Origin: an uncultured Prevotella sp.
Lineage (GTDB): Bacteria > Bacteroidota > Bacteroidia > Bacteroidales > Bacteroidaceae
NCBI GenBank assembly: GCA_946998295.1
Contig: CAMPYS010000021.1
Coordinates: 1-33,376 of the forward strand
Direction: 5' to 3'
DNA: 33,376 nucleotides
Of this stretch, positions 24,734 to 33,357 are shown piece after piece; the stretch's first letter is position 1, and the number at the start of each line of letters is the position of its first letter. The translations under genes were made by a program, and so were the position numbers. The notes under the pieces are model-generated. The model did not search any database. It saw only the letters and a program-made list of their open reading frames with translations, and had not been told where the DNA came from.

Positions 24734-26209
24734 TTATTTTCTTAAAAACTCTACCGACTTAGCAATATGCGGTGCCATAAATTGATCGTTTTCAATAAAT
24801 GGTACAATTTTACGATATTCCTCAAAGATAGCCTCAATAGCAGGTGATGATTTTAAAGGTCTACGGAATTCAAGTGCTTGAGCTGCATTGAATAGCTCAA
24901 TAGCTAATACACGTTCTGTGTTTAAAACCACTTGATATAATTTTGTTGCAGCATTAGCCCCCATACTTACATGGTCTTCTTGACCTTGTGACGAAGGTAT
25001 GCTATCAGCAGAGGCAGGTGTACAGTACATCTTGCTTTGACTTACAATAGATGCAACTGTATATTGTGGTATCATAAAACCGCTATTTACTCCGGGTTTA
25101 GCAACAAGAAAACTTGGTAAATCTCTTGTTCCAGAAATAAGTTTATATATTCTTCTTTCAGATATATTACTTAATTCGCATAATGCTATTGCAAGGAAAT
25201 CCATAGGTTGTGCTATTGGCTCCCCATGAAAGTTTCCAGCTGAAATTATTAAGTCTTCATCAGGACAAACAGTTGGGTTATCTGTTGCAGCATTTACCTC
25301 TATGTCTATAACAGATTTTACATATCTTATTGTATCTTTAGAAGCTCCGTGTACTTGTGGCATACAGCGGAAAGAGTATGGATCTTGAACGTTAACTTTT
25401 GGTTGTTTTATAAGTTCACTACCATCTAATAGTTCACGTATGCGATCAGCTGTTTCTATTTGTCCTTGATGAGGGCGTACTGCATGAACAGCATGTGTAA
25501 ACGGTTCAATACGTCCATCGTATGCTTCAAGAGACATAGTACCTATTTTATCTGCCCAATCGCTTAGCCTTTGTGCTTGAAGTAGACACCATACAGCAAA
25601 AGCATTCATGTTTTGAGTACCATTAAGCAAAGCTAATCCTTCTTTAGAAACTAATTGGATAGGTTCCCAATTCATTCGTTTGAGCATCTCTTCACCTGAA
25701 ATAATTTCTCCGTTCATCTCTACGCTACCTATTCCTAATAGTGGTAAACATAGATGAGCTAATGGTACAAGATCCCCAGAAGCACCAAGAGAGCCTTGCA
25801 TGTATACAACAGGGTATATATTGTTATTAAAGAAGTCTATAAGTCTTTCAACTGTAGCCAATTGACAACCAGAAAATCCGTAACTTAATGATTGAACTTT
25901 TAGAAGTATCATAATTTTAACAATGTCGTTTGGAACTCTTTCTCCAACTCCACATGCATGAGACATCATTAAGTTTTTCTGAAGGTCAGCTAATTTTTGT
26001 TTATCAATAGATATTTTGCAGAGAGAACCAAATCCTGTTGTTACACCATAAATAGGTTTATCAGATGTTTCTATCTTTTTGTCAAGATATTCACGGCAAC
26101 GTATAATTCGCTTACGTGCATCATCCGATAATTCTATATTGATACCTTTATTTATTATTTCTCCTATTCTTTCTATAGATAGGTGTTCTGCACTTATTTT
26201 ATGTGTCAT
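24734..26209 (-). CDS. hutH: Histidine ammonia-lyase
   Basis: HutH removes ammonia from histidine to give urocanate, the first step of the pathway. The 491-residue protein carries Ala143-Ser144-Gly145 in GSLGASGDLVPLAHL, the tripeptide that cyclises into the MIO prosthetic group. Tyr54 in YGVTTGFG and the QEDHVSMGANAA segment near the C-terminus are also conserved, so the enzyme should be active. It is the third gene of the operon; 40 bases separate it from hutU upstream. HAL is favoured over phenylalanine or tyrosine lyase because of the surrounding hut genes. Confidence 0.96.
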   Translation of the reverse strand: MTHKISAEHLSIERIGEIINKGINIELSDDARKRIIRCREYLDKKIETSDKPIYGVTTGFGSLCKISIDKQKLADLQKNLMMSHACGVGERVPNDIVKIMILLKVQSLSYGFSGCQLATVERLIDFFNNNIYPVVYMQGSLGASGDLVPLAHLCLPLLGIGSVEMNGEIISGEEMLKRMNWEPIQLVSKEGLALLNGTQNMNAFAVWCLLQAQRLSDWADKIGTMSLEAYDGRIEPFTHAVHAVRPHQGQIETADRIRELLDGSELIKQPKVNVQDPYSFRCMPQVHGASKDTIRYVKSVIDIEVNAATDNPTVCPDEDLIISAGNFHGEPIAQPMDFLAIALCELSNISERRIYKLISGTRDLPSFLVAKPGVNSGFMIPQYTVASIVSQSKMYCTPASADSIPSSQGQEDHVSMGANAATKLYQVVLNTERVLAIELFNAAQALEFRRPLKSSPAIEAIFEEYRKIVPFIENDQFMAPHIAKSVEFLRK

Positions 26210-26249
26210 TGTTTATAGTTTAGTTATTTTTTTTATGTATATGATGTTT

Positions 26250-28244
26250 TTATAATAAATTATTTATAATATCATCATCTACAAGATTAGGTAATGTTAC
26301 TTTAAGCTCTGGAGTACGTTTCATTTCTCGTTTAATGGCATCCATAGAACCCTTGTTTCTTGCCCAACTACGGCGTGTAATACCATTGTTTACATCCCAG
26401 AATAGCATTTGTTTAATGTTATGCTCTGACTCTTTACTTCCGTCAATAACCATACCGAAGCCTCCGTTTATTACTTCGCCCCAGCCTACGCCACCACCAT
26501 TGTGGATAGAAACCCAAGTTGCGCCACGGAAAGAATCGCCAATAACATTTTGTATTGCCATATCTGCACATAACTGTGAACCATCATATATGTTTGATGT
26601 TTCACGGAACGGAGAGTCGGTACCTGATACATCATGATGGTCTCTTCCTAAAACGATAGGTTTACTTATTTCACCACGTTTTATGGCATCATTAAAGGCA
26701 GTTGCAATTTTTGTACGTCCCTCTACATCAGCATATAATATACGTGCTTGAGAACCTACTACTAACTTGTTTTTACCAGCTTCCTTTATCCAGTGGATAT
26801 TATCATCAAGTTGACCTATAATGTCATCCGTAGCTGTTTTACGTATATCTTCAAGTACTTCTGTTGCTATACGGTCTGTAGTTTCTAAGTCTTTAGGGTC
26901 ACCAGATGTACATACCCAACGGAATGGACCAAATCCATAGTCAAAAAACATAGGACCCATTATATCTTGAACATAAGATGGATAGCGGAATTTACCATCT
27001 TCTTTCATTATATCTGCACCTGCACGGCTTGACTCTAAAAGAAAAGCATTACCATAATCAAAGAAATACATTCCTTTAGCAGTAAGTTTATTAATTGCAG
27101 CAACTTGACGGCGTAAAGACGCTTGAACTTTTTCTTTGAATTCTGCTGGCTTTTCTGCCATCATTACTTTACTTTCTTCCAAAGATAGCCCAACAGGATA
27201 ATACCCTCCAGCCCATGGATTGTGTAATGATGTTTGGTCAGAACCTAAGTCTACATGTATTTCTTCTTTAGCTAAGCGTTCCCATAGATCAACTATATTT
27301 CCAACATATGCCATAGAAACAACATGTTTATCTGCTACAGCTTTTCTTATAGCAGGAATTAGTTCATCAAGATTATCATGAAGTTCATCAACCCAGCCCT
27401 GCGCATAGCGTTTACGTGCTGCTAACGGATTAATTTCGGCTGTAACACTAACAACTCCAGCAATATTACCAGCTTTAGGTTGAGCACCAGACATACCACC
27501 TAATCCTGCAGTAACAAATAATTTCATATTATTGCCACCAACTTTGCGTGCAGCATTTAACACAGTAATAGTTGTTCCGTGTACAATTCCTTGTGGTCCT
27601 ATATACATGTATGACCCTGCAGTCATCTGACCATATTGGCTTACTCCTAATGAATTTAAGCGTTCCCAATCGTCTTGTTTAGAATAATTAGGTATAACCA
27701 TACCATTGGTTACAACAACTCTTGGGGCATTCTTATGAGAAGGGAATAAGCCTAATGGGTGACCAGAATACATAACAAGTGTTTGTTCATCTGTCATTTC
27801 ACTTAAATACTTCATGGTTAATCTGTATTGAGCCCAGTTTTGGAAAACGGCTCCATTACCTCCATAAGTAATTAGTTCATGAGGATGTTGTGCAACAGCT
27901 TTATTTAAGTTGTTTTGTATCATTACCATTATGGCTGCTGCTTGTACTGATTTATGTGGGTATTCATCAATAGGTCTGGCGTACATTTCATATTTAGGAC
28001 GGAAACGATACATATATATACGCCCATAAGTTTCTAACTCTTTGGCAAACTCAGGTGCTAAAGTCTTATGAAATTTTTTAGGAAAATAACGTAAAGCATT
28101 GCGTATTGCAAGTTTCTTTTCCTCAATGGTAAGAATATCTTTACGTTTTGGGGCATGGTTTATAGTGTTATCATAAGCCTGTGGTTCAGGTAAAATGTCA
28201 GGTATACCGGCACGAATGTCGGCAATAAATTCTTCTTTAGTCAT
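26250..28244 (-). CDS. hutU: Urocanate hydratase (long form)
   Basis: HutU converts urocanate to imidazolonepropionate using NAD+ as an electrophile. From ATG 28244 (MTKEEFIADIRAGIPDILPE) the product has 664 residues, about 100 more than the classical 550-residue enzyme; I recall this longer form in Bacteroidota. Motifs are intact: YGGNGAVFQNWAQY, YSGHPLGLFPSH, TAGLGGMSGAQPKA, LGSDQTSLHNPWAGGYYPVG, and a Gly-rich HNGGGVGWGEVINGGFG near the end. A TTG at 28271 could lengthen it and overlap ftcD, but the ATG leaves a neat 10-base gap after the ftcD stop. Confidence 0.95.
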   Translation of the reverse strand: MTKEEFIADIRAGIPDILPEPQAYDNTINHAPKRKDILTIEEKKLAIRNALRYFPKKFHKTLAPEFAKELETYGRIYMYRFRPKYEMYARPIDEYPHKSVQAAAIMVMIQNNLNKAVAQHPHELITYGGNGAVFQNWAQYRLTMKYLSEMTDEQTLVMYSGHPLGLFPSHKNAPRVVVTNGMVIPNYSKQDDWERLNSLGVSQYGQMTAGSYMYIGPQGIVHGTTITVLNAARKVGGNNMKLFVTAGLGGMSGAQPKAGNIAGVVSVTAEINPLAARKRYAQGWVDELHDNLDELIPAIRKAVADKHVVSMAYVGNIVDLWERLAKEEIHVDLGSDQTSLHNPWAGGYYPVGLSLEESKVMMAEKPAEFKEKVQASLRRQVAAINKLTAKGMYFFDYGNAFLLESSRAGADIMKEDGKFRYPSYVQDIMGPMFFDYGFGPFRWVCTSGDPKDLETTDRIATEVLEDIRKTATDDIIGQLDDNIHWIKEAGKNKLVVGSQARILYADVEGRTKIATAFNDAIKRGEISKPIVLGRDHHDVSGTDSPFRETSNIYDGSQLCADMAIQNVIGDSFRGATWVSIHNGGGVGWGEVINGGFGMVIDGSKESEHNIKQMLFWDVNNGITRRSWARNKGSMDAIKREMKRTPELKVTLPNLVDDDIINNLL

Positions 28245-28254
28245 TTTTTTTTGT

Positions 28255-29958
28255 TTATAATTTGTTTTCAACTATTTCTATTATCTCTTTTTCTGCTTTG
28301 TTGGCTTTTTTAATAAGTTCATTAGCTTCAGTAACTAACTTATTTGCAGTAACTTTATCTTTTAGTCCAGAAGCATTTATTTTTACATTTAGTCCAGCTC
28401 CTAATACTGCAGCACGTGCAGCAAGAACACCTACTCCTGCATCAGAAACACTATTAGGATTTCCTTTTTCTGCCATAGCTTTGCAGAGTTCAAAAACTTT
28501 ATATGATGCTTGCATAGTATGTAATGGAACTTCTGTTGCAAATAGTGTTGCTTCTTGTATAGCTGCTGAGCGTGCTATTTTTTCCTCTTCTGTACCTTTA
28601 GGTAGTCCAAAAGCATCCATTATACGGTTAAACGCTTCTGTATCTTCATCTACTAATGCTATTAATTCTCTTTGTATAGCTTGTCCTTTGTCAGCCCATG
28701 TACTAAATTCTTCCCATTTGTCGTCCCAACCAGCTTTATGGCTTGAAAGATTAGCAACCATTGTACCAAGTGCACCACCTAAAGCACCCATATAGGCAGC
28801 TATTGTTCCTCCACCTGGTGCAGGTGATTCACGAGATGTTTCTTCTGCAAATCCTTTAACTGTTAAATCAATTAGTTGGTCTTTTTTAAACTCATCTTCT
28901 AATAAAAATTCTATAACTTTTTCACGTGGATTGAATTCCTTAAGGTCGTCTAATCCCATAGACTTAATAGCTATTTTAATAATATCTATTTCTGGAATAC
29001 CTATTGAACGTTTTTGTTTACGTAGAAAGTATTTACCAGCATCTATTAATGTACGCTTAGGTATTAAACCAACAATTTCTGTACCTGTTACACGTATACC
29101 TCTATTTTGAGCACATCTACTTACTTCGTCAAATGCTATGTGTAGTGGTGTTACATTAATATCAGTAATATTCATTGAAACTTGAGCTATTCCATATTCA
29201 TCTATGTACCATCCTATAGCTTTTGTTCCTTTTAATGAACCAGGTATCATAATAATATTACCGTTTTGGTCTTTCATAGGTTTGCCTATAGGTGAACCAC
29301 CTTCACGTTTTGGGCGTCCTTTTTCGCGTACATCAAAAGCTATTGCATTTGCTCTTCTTGTAGAGGTGGTGTTTAGATTAAAGTTAGTTGCTATTAGGAA
29401 GTCTCTTGCTCCTACAGCTGTACATCCAGTACGTGCTACAGCTTCGTCCCATTCACGTGCACCAAAGTCAGGTGCTTCTTTTTCAATTGTTATTCGTTCT
29501 TGTAGTCCTTCATATTCTCCTTTACGACAGATTGCAAGATTTTTACGCTCAGGTTTAATAGCTGCTGCTTCATAGCAATAGCATGGTATGTTTAGTTCGT
29601 TAGCTATGCGTTCTGCCAGTTTACGTGCAAGTTCTGCACATTCTTCAAGACTAATGCCAGAAACAGGTATTAGTGGACAAACATCAGTAGCTCCCATACG
29701 TGGATGTGCTCCATGATGATTTCTCATATCAATAAGCTGTGCAGCTTTCTTTACGCAACGGAATGCAGCTTCAATAACATTATTTGGAGTTCCAACAAAT
29801 GTTATTACTGTGCGATTTGTAGCTTCACCAGGATCAACATCTAATAGTTTTATACCTTTTACGGCTTCTATTTCGTCGGTAACTTGCTTAATAATCTCTT
29901 TGTTGCGCCCTTCACTAATATTAGGAACACATTCAACAATTTTGTTTTCTTGTATCAT
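28255..29958 (-). CDS. ftcD: Bifunctional glutamate formimidoyltransferase / formimidoyltetrahydrofolate cyclodeaminase
   Basis: This enzyme moves the formimino group from formiminoglutamate to tetrahydrofolate and then deaminates it to methenyl-tetrahydrofolate, completing histidine breakdown to glutamate. The 567-residue chain has a transferase half (about 1-330) with CVPNISEGRN (10-19) and NHHGAHPRMGATDVCPL (80-96, including the catalytic His82). The cyclodeaminase half (about 365-567) opens with SPAPGGGTIAAYMGALGGAL. In many bacteria these are separate proteins; the fusion resembles the animal FTCD arrangement. It is the first gene of the operon. Confidence 0.96.
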   Translation of the reverse strand: MIQENKIVECVPNISEGRNKEIIKQVTDEIEAVKGIKLLDVDPGEATNRTVITFVGTPNNVIEAAFRCVKKAAQLIDMRNHHGAHPRMGATDVCPLIPVSGISLEECAELARKLAERIANELNIPCYCYEAAAIKPERKNLAICRKGEYEGLQERITIEKEAPDFGAREWDEAVARTGCTAVGARDFLIATNFNLNTTSTRRANAIAFDVREKGRPKREGGSPIGKPMKDQNGNIIMIPGSLKGTKAIGWYIDEYGIAQVSMNITDINVTPLHIAFDEVSRCAQNRGIRVTGTEIVGLIPKRTLIDAGKYFLRKQKRSIGIPEIDIIKIAIKSMGLDDLKEFNPREKVIEFLLEDEFKKDQLIDLTVKGFAEETSRESPAPGGGTIAAYMGALGGALGTMVANLSSHKAGWDDKWEEFSTWADKGQAIQRELIALVDEDTEAFNRIMDAFGLPKGTEEEKIARSAAIQEATLFATEVPLHTMQASYKVFELCKAMAEKGNPNSVSDAGVGVLAARAAVLGAGLNVKINASGLKDKVTANKLVTEANELIKKANKAEKEIIEIVENKL

Positions 29959-30005
29959 AAAAATTAAATAAAAATATATTTGAGTTTTTAGGTTTATTTT
30001 GGCTG

Positions 30006-30036
30006 TAAAAGTATGAAATCATATTAACTTTACAAA
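30006..30036 (-). promoter_or_regulatory. Promoter of the hut operon
   Basis: Read on the minus strand, TTTG (30036-30033) is followed after exactly 19 bases by TACTTTTA (30013-30006), which misses the TAnnTTTG consensus only at the last base. The start would be near 30000, giving a leader of about 40 bases before the ftcD ATG. No repressor gene of HutC type lies nearby. Confidence 0.6.
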
Positions 30037-30112
30037 ATATTTCCTATTAAACTATTTAAAAATAATATATATATATATTATATAATATAATTATTTTAGG
30101 TAATTAAACAAA

Positions 30113-30146
30113 AAAGAGTAATACTTTTTATATAGTATTACTCTTT
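30113..30146 (-). terminator. Terminator of the ABC/GntR operon
   Basis: Perfect 13-bp arms at 30113-30125 and 30134-30146 with an 8-base loop. Read leftwards the stem runs into TTTTTTG, a good T tract, 27 bases after the GntR stop. Confidence 0.85.
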
Positions 30147-30172
30147 GATATTCAAGTTTTTAAACTTATATT

Positions 30173-30565
30173 TTACTCTTTATTATCTGTTAGACTATCT
30201 TTGTTAGTTCTATCAAATACTTTCCAATATTTAACAACTTCAGATATATCTATTTTTAATAATTTCATCTTTCTAAATAATTCTGGTAGTAAAACTTTTA
30301 TTATTTCATTCTTTCGTTTAGATGATATTTTTTCTATAGCTTCATTAGCAACATAATATCCTATTCCCCTTTTATTGTATATAATACCTTCTCTTGATAA
30401 CATTTCATACGATTTGAATGCTGTATTAGTATTTACTCCGAGTAATATGGCATAATCTCTTACAGATGGAACTCTATCATCTATTTTATATTTTCCAGAT
30501 ATAATTTCATCGCATAACCGATCGCCCATTTGTTCGTATATAGGTTTAGTATTGTTAAAATTCAT
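30173..30565 (-). CDS. GntR family repressor, YtrA-like
   Basis: From ATG 30565 (MNFNNTKPIYEQMGDRLCDE) the protein has 130 residues. A GTG at 30592 would add 9 residues and overlap the permease gene, so I prefer the ATG, 11 bases after the permease stop. The winged helix is clear: IISGKYKIDDRVPSVRDYAI, LGVNTNTAFKSYEMLSREGI and GIGYYVA. The short C-terminal helical tail, without a ligand-binding domain, is typical of the YtrA subfamily, whose members repress their own operons encoding ABC transporters. It is the last gene of the ABC operon, consistent with autoregulation at the palindrome 33055-33072. Confidence 0.9.
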   Translation of the reverse strand: MNFNNTKPIYEQMGDRLCDEIISGKYKIDDRVPSVRDYAILLGVNTNTAFKSYEMLSREGIIYNKRGIGYYVANEAIEKISSKRKNEIIKVLLPELFRKMKLLKIDISEVVKYWKVFDRTNKDSLTDNKE

Positions 30566-30576
30566 AAGTAAATATT

Positions 30577-31386
30577 TTAAATATTGAGCCACTTATTGTT
30601 AATTACCTGTAATCTACAATATATTTTATATGCAAGATAGTAGAATAGGCACGTAAATAATATATTTATTATTTTTAATAAAGTTTGTTTATCATACAAA
30701 ACTATTACGACATAATCAGTATATCTATAAATTAAGTAAGAGAAACCTATAAATATGATGCAAAAAATTATTGATAATATACCTATTGTTATACTTGTTT
30801 GTAGCCAGGCTACTTTTTTAAATAACATTCCACCTAATATATATAATGAATGTAGCATTAATCCTGAAAATAGAGTCTTTTGAAAGAATGTTGTCTCTAA
30901 TAAATTGCTGTCAATTCTTGTTAAACCTTTAAATATTAATTTTGTAATTGAAGCATAACTACCTTTGTGGATAACCATATTAAAAAACATCTGAAATATA
31001 TCACTAATAAATAAAGCTATAATTATTATCATTATTATTGATACAGTAGAATATAAATAACGTGCTATAAATTTTTCTAAATTTGTAGCCGGTAAAGATA
31101 ATTCATTTAATAAATTTTGTTTTGTATGTAAGTCGCTAATTATATATGCACCATATATGTAAATAATAGTTACAGCTCCAAATACTGATAAGGACAAACT
31201 TTGTGAAAGTTTACTTTCTAAAAATACTTTATCTATAGGCTCTAAAGAAAAAGGATCACAGAAGAATATAGCTGATAGTGAAAAGAATATTATTAGTCCT
31301 AATAATAAACTTCTAGAACTCCTTTTCTTATTTAAAAATAAACGTATTAATACTTTTGTAAAGCGTTTTATATTAAAGTTTTTCAT
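30577..31386 (-). CDS. Six-helix ABC-2-like permease
   Basis: The 269-residue membrane protein has about six hydrophobic segments at 27-44, 65-86, 112-136, 172-188, 197-219 and 235-256. The motif LPATNLEKFIARYL (98-111), in the cytoplasmic loop before the third helix, resembles the LPAS..EKF..R stretch I know from Bacteroidota permeases paired with ABC ATPases. It should form the membrane part of the transporter whose ATPase is encoded at 32179-33003. Substrate and direction are unknown; by analogy with YtrA-controlled systems an export or envelope-protection role is likely. It lies 12 bases after the GIN lipoprotein gene. Confidence 0.75.
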   Translation of the reverse strand: MKNFNIKRFTKVLIRLFLNKKRSSRSLLLGLIIFFSLSAIFFCDPFSLEPIDKVFLESKLSQSLSLSVFGAVTIIYIYGAYIISDLHTKQNLLNELSLPATNLEKFIARYLYSTVSIIMIIIIALFISDIFQMFFNMVIHKGSYASITKLIFKGLTRIDSNLLETTFFQKTLFSGLMLHSLYILGGMLFKKVAWLQTSITIGILSIIFCIIFIGFSYLIYRYTDYVVIVLYDKQTLLKIINILFTCLFYYLAYKIYCRLQVINNKWLNI

Positions 31387-31398
31387 TATTGTTCTTTT

Positions 31399-32142
31399 TT
31401 AATTTAACTTATTAGATTTTATTCTTTGTGTTTTATCATTAATATTTACATTACCATTGGCATCAAAGCTTGGCTTTTGTTGTGTAGTTCCACTTAATAT
31501 TATTTCAGAATTGCCAGTTATATCAATATTTACTTCTCCTGAATTGACAAAATTAGTTTTGATGAACGAATTGCCAAGAATATAAAAAAATGATTTATTA
31601 GCTGTTAAGTTGTTTATATCTAAATTAGAATTACCATTTATTTTTATTCCTATTTCTTTTGTTGTTAAATAATCAATATTTATACAAGAATTTCCATCAA
31701 TATTTAAATTAACATTGCTTTCATTTATAAACTTTTTAATTTTGACATCTGCATTTCCATTTATTGTTATGTTATGTAAATTGGGTATTGTTATATAAAT
31801 TTTTAATTTATTAGAGTCTAACCAATTAAAAGACATTTCGTGTATTTGGCTTAATTGATTAGATTCATTAATAGTAAGGTTTAAAATATCGTTTTTAACT
31901 TTTGCTTTAAGTGAATTTATATCTTTTTGATATCCCTCTACACTAATACTATATTTATTTCCATGAATGATATTAATAATAGCTCCACAATCTACATATA
32001 TATCCTTAAATTTTTTAATGTTATTTAATTCTATTTTTTTTACCTCTCCTAAATTTTCTTTCTTTTTAATAGAGCAAGAAGTATTAGTTATTATAGATAC
32101 TATTATGAGGAGGTATAAACTAATTTTATATTTTGTATTCAT
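31399..32142 (-). CDS. GIN-domain (DUF2807) lipoprotein
   Basis: The 247-residue product begins with a lipoprotein signal ending in TNTSC (Cys23). After a Lys-rich spacer the chain is built of repeating beta-strand turns with Asn-Gly corners: ITINGNADVKI, LNIDGNSCINI, IKINGNSNLDI, ILGNSFIKT, DITGNSEIILSG and FDANGNVNI. That periodic pattern fits the head-GIN/DUF2807 right-handed beta-helix family, found in cell-surface or periplasmic proteins of Bacteroidota. It probably faces the periplasm or sits on the outer membrane. Encoded between ATPase and permease, it may be an accessory part of the same system; its exact role is unknown. Confidence 0.85.
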   Translation of the reverse strand: MNTKYKISLYLLIIVSIITNTSCSIKKKENLGEVKKIELNNIKKFKDIYVDCGAIINIIHGNKYSISVEGYQKDINSLKAKVKNDILNLTINESNQLSQIHEMSFNWLDSNKLKIYITIPNLHNITINGNADVKIKKFINESNVNLNIDGNSCINIDYLTTKEIGIKINGNSNLDINNLTANKSFFYILGNSFIKTNFVNSGEVNIDITGNSEIILSGTTQQKPSFDANGNVNINDKTQRIKSNKLN

Positions 32143-32178
32143 TTTATTCTTTAATTTTAATTAAAAAAATGTTATAGC

Positions 32179-33003
32179 TTAAATCTCTAAGTTATTTGAT
32201 ACTATTGCATTAAATAGTAGTTCAAGGTTTATATTGGTTTCATCAGCATTTGGACTGCGTTTAGCTATTACAGCATTACCTTGTAAAGTTGGTTCAGAAT
32301 AAATTACTGTATCATCCATATCAATTGTATGACGATAAGTAAATTCATATTGTTGTGTTATTTCTTCTGTATTAGCATTTAATAATAGTTTTGAATTATT
32401 TAAAATTAAAATATGGTCTAATAGTTGTTCTATGTCGTGAACTTGATGAGTTGAGATGATTAAAGTTGAGTCATTAGACAAATTTGCGGCAATTACTTTT
32501 CTGAATAAAGATTTAGATGGTATATCTAATCCGTTAGTAGGTTCGTCCATTAGAAGTAATTTACAGCATGATGCAATGGCAAAGCTCATGTAAATTTTCT
32601 TTTTTTGCCCCATAGATAGTTCTTTAAAATTATTTATAAAATCCATTTCAAAACCTTCTATACATTTGTATAAAATCTCAACACTGAAGTTTGGATAAAA
32701 GTCTTTATGGATTTTTATATATTGCTTCAGTGTGAGATTTGGAAGATTATATTCTTCTGGCACTACATATAATTCACGCAATAGTTGTGGTTGTCTTTTT
32801 CTGCTTTCAAATGTATTTACAATAATAGTTCCTTTTTTAGGTATTAGTAAACCTGCTATTAGATATAGTAATGTACTTTTTCCTGTTCCATTTTTACCAA
32901 GTAACCCATAAATACAATTTTTCTTTAACGATAGGTTAAAGTTATTAAATATATTATGTTTACTACCAGGATAGTTGAAAGATAAATTTTTAATTTCAAT
33001 CAT
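32179..33003 (-). CDS. ABC transporter ATP-binding protein
   Basis: The 274-residue ATPase has Walker A GKNGTGKST (36-44), signature LSMGQKKK (129-136), Walker B LLLMDEPTNGLD (149-160) and the switch His186 in STHQV. In the Q-loop position it reads VVPEEYNLP, with Glu rather than Gln, a change I recall as frequent in YtrB-like ATPases. About 60 residues after the nucleotide-binding domain form a small C-terminal extension. It is the first gene of the operon with GIN lipoprotein, permease and GntR repressor. The transported substrate cannot be told from the sequence. Confidence 0.93.
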   Translation of the reverse strand: MIEIKNLSFNYPGSKHNIFNNFNLSLKKNCIYGLLGKNGTGKSTLLYLIAGLLIPKKGTIIVNTFESRKRQPQLLRELYVVPEEYNLPNLTLKQYIKIHKDFYPNFSVEILYKCIEGFEMDFINNFKELSMGQKKKIYMSFAIASCCKLLLMDEPTNGLDIPSKSLFRKVIAANLSNDSTLIISTHQVHDIEQLLDHILILNNSKLLLNANTEEITQQYEFTYRHTIDMDDTVIYSEPTLQGNAVIAKRSPNADETNINLELLFNAIVSNNLEI

Positions 33004-33054
33004 ATAACTGTTTTATTAATAGTTTAGTTTAACTTATATATGTAATTTTATAGT

Positions 33055-33072
33055 GTTCTATTGAGATAGAAC
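33055..33072. promoter_or_regulatory. Inverted repeat at the presumed start site; candidate GntR operator
   Basis: GTTCTAT (33055-33061) and ATAGAAC (33066-33072) form a perfect 7-bp inverted repeat with a 4-base centre, extendable by a G-T and a G-C pair. It lies 4 bases downstream of the -7 box of the ABC operon, over the expected transcription start. Such a position suits a repressor, and the operon encodes a GntR protein. Confidence 0.5.
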
Positions 33073-33076
33073 GCGG

Positions 33077-33108
33077 CAAAGATATATATTCTTTTTTATT
33101 TATCCAAA
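33077..33108 (-). promoter_or_regulatory. Consensus promoter of the ABC/GIN/GntR operon
   Basis: Read on the minus strand, TTTG (33108-33105) and TATCTTTG (33084-33077) are separated by 20 bases, both exact matches to the Bacteroidota consensus. The start should lie near 33070, giving a leader of about 65 bases before the ATG at 33003. From 33109 to 33321 I see nothing else that I can support. Confidence 0.7.
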
Positions 33109-33321
33109 ATTTTATTTATATTTTTTATAAATATTGTAATAATACTTTATTTAATATAAGAATATTAGTAATAAATGAAAAGAAATTATATGGATAAATG
33201 TTATTCTGTCCTATATATTTTGGACTATTATTCATCCTATCTTGGTTTAAGATTTGGAGTAAAATTAAAATATCAAACCAATTATTAGTAAAATATTTTT
33301 TTTGGTATTATAAAAAAAATC

Positions 33322-33357
33322 AAGAGGGTGTGTCAAAATTGATACATCCTCTTTTTT
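33322..33357 (-). terminator. Hairpin repeat, inverted copy of the one at 17-52; probable terminator
   Basis: Arms 33322-33334 and 33341-33353 pair with two G-U positions on the plus strand. Its reverse complement matches 17-52 at 33 of 36 positions, all three differences being in the loop region. Both flanks are T/A rich. It directly follows the possible 3' end of a minus-strand gene at 33356-33376. Confidence 0.55.

Noticed and set aside
28245..28271. TTG start adding 9 residues to hutU and overlapping ftcD
   Set aside because: The ATG at 28244 gives the MTKEEF start familiar from relatives and a clean 10-base gap.
28262..28795. 177-codon open frame opposite ftcD
   Set aside because: It lies wholly antisense to a well-conserved enzyme, has no family resemblance and arises from the codon bias of the true gene.
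30061..30092. TA-rich tract near the hut promoter as a regulatory repeat
   Set aside because: It is simple AT sequence lying upstream of the promoter with no symmetric or repeated longer unit.
30566..30592. GTG start adding 9 residues to the GntR protein
   Set aside because: It would overlap the permease stop, while ATG 30565 begins just before the conserved PIYEQ segment.
17..33357. The whole window as one transposon flanked by inverted repeats
   Set aside because: The interior is conserved chromosomal housekeeping sequence with no transposase, and the repeats behave like terminators next to gene ends.
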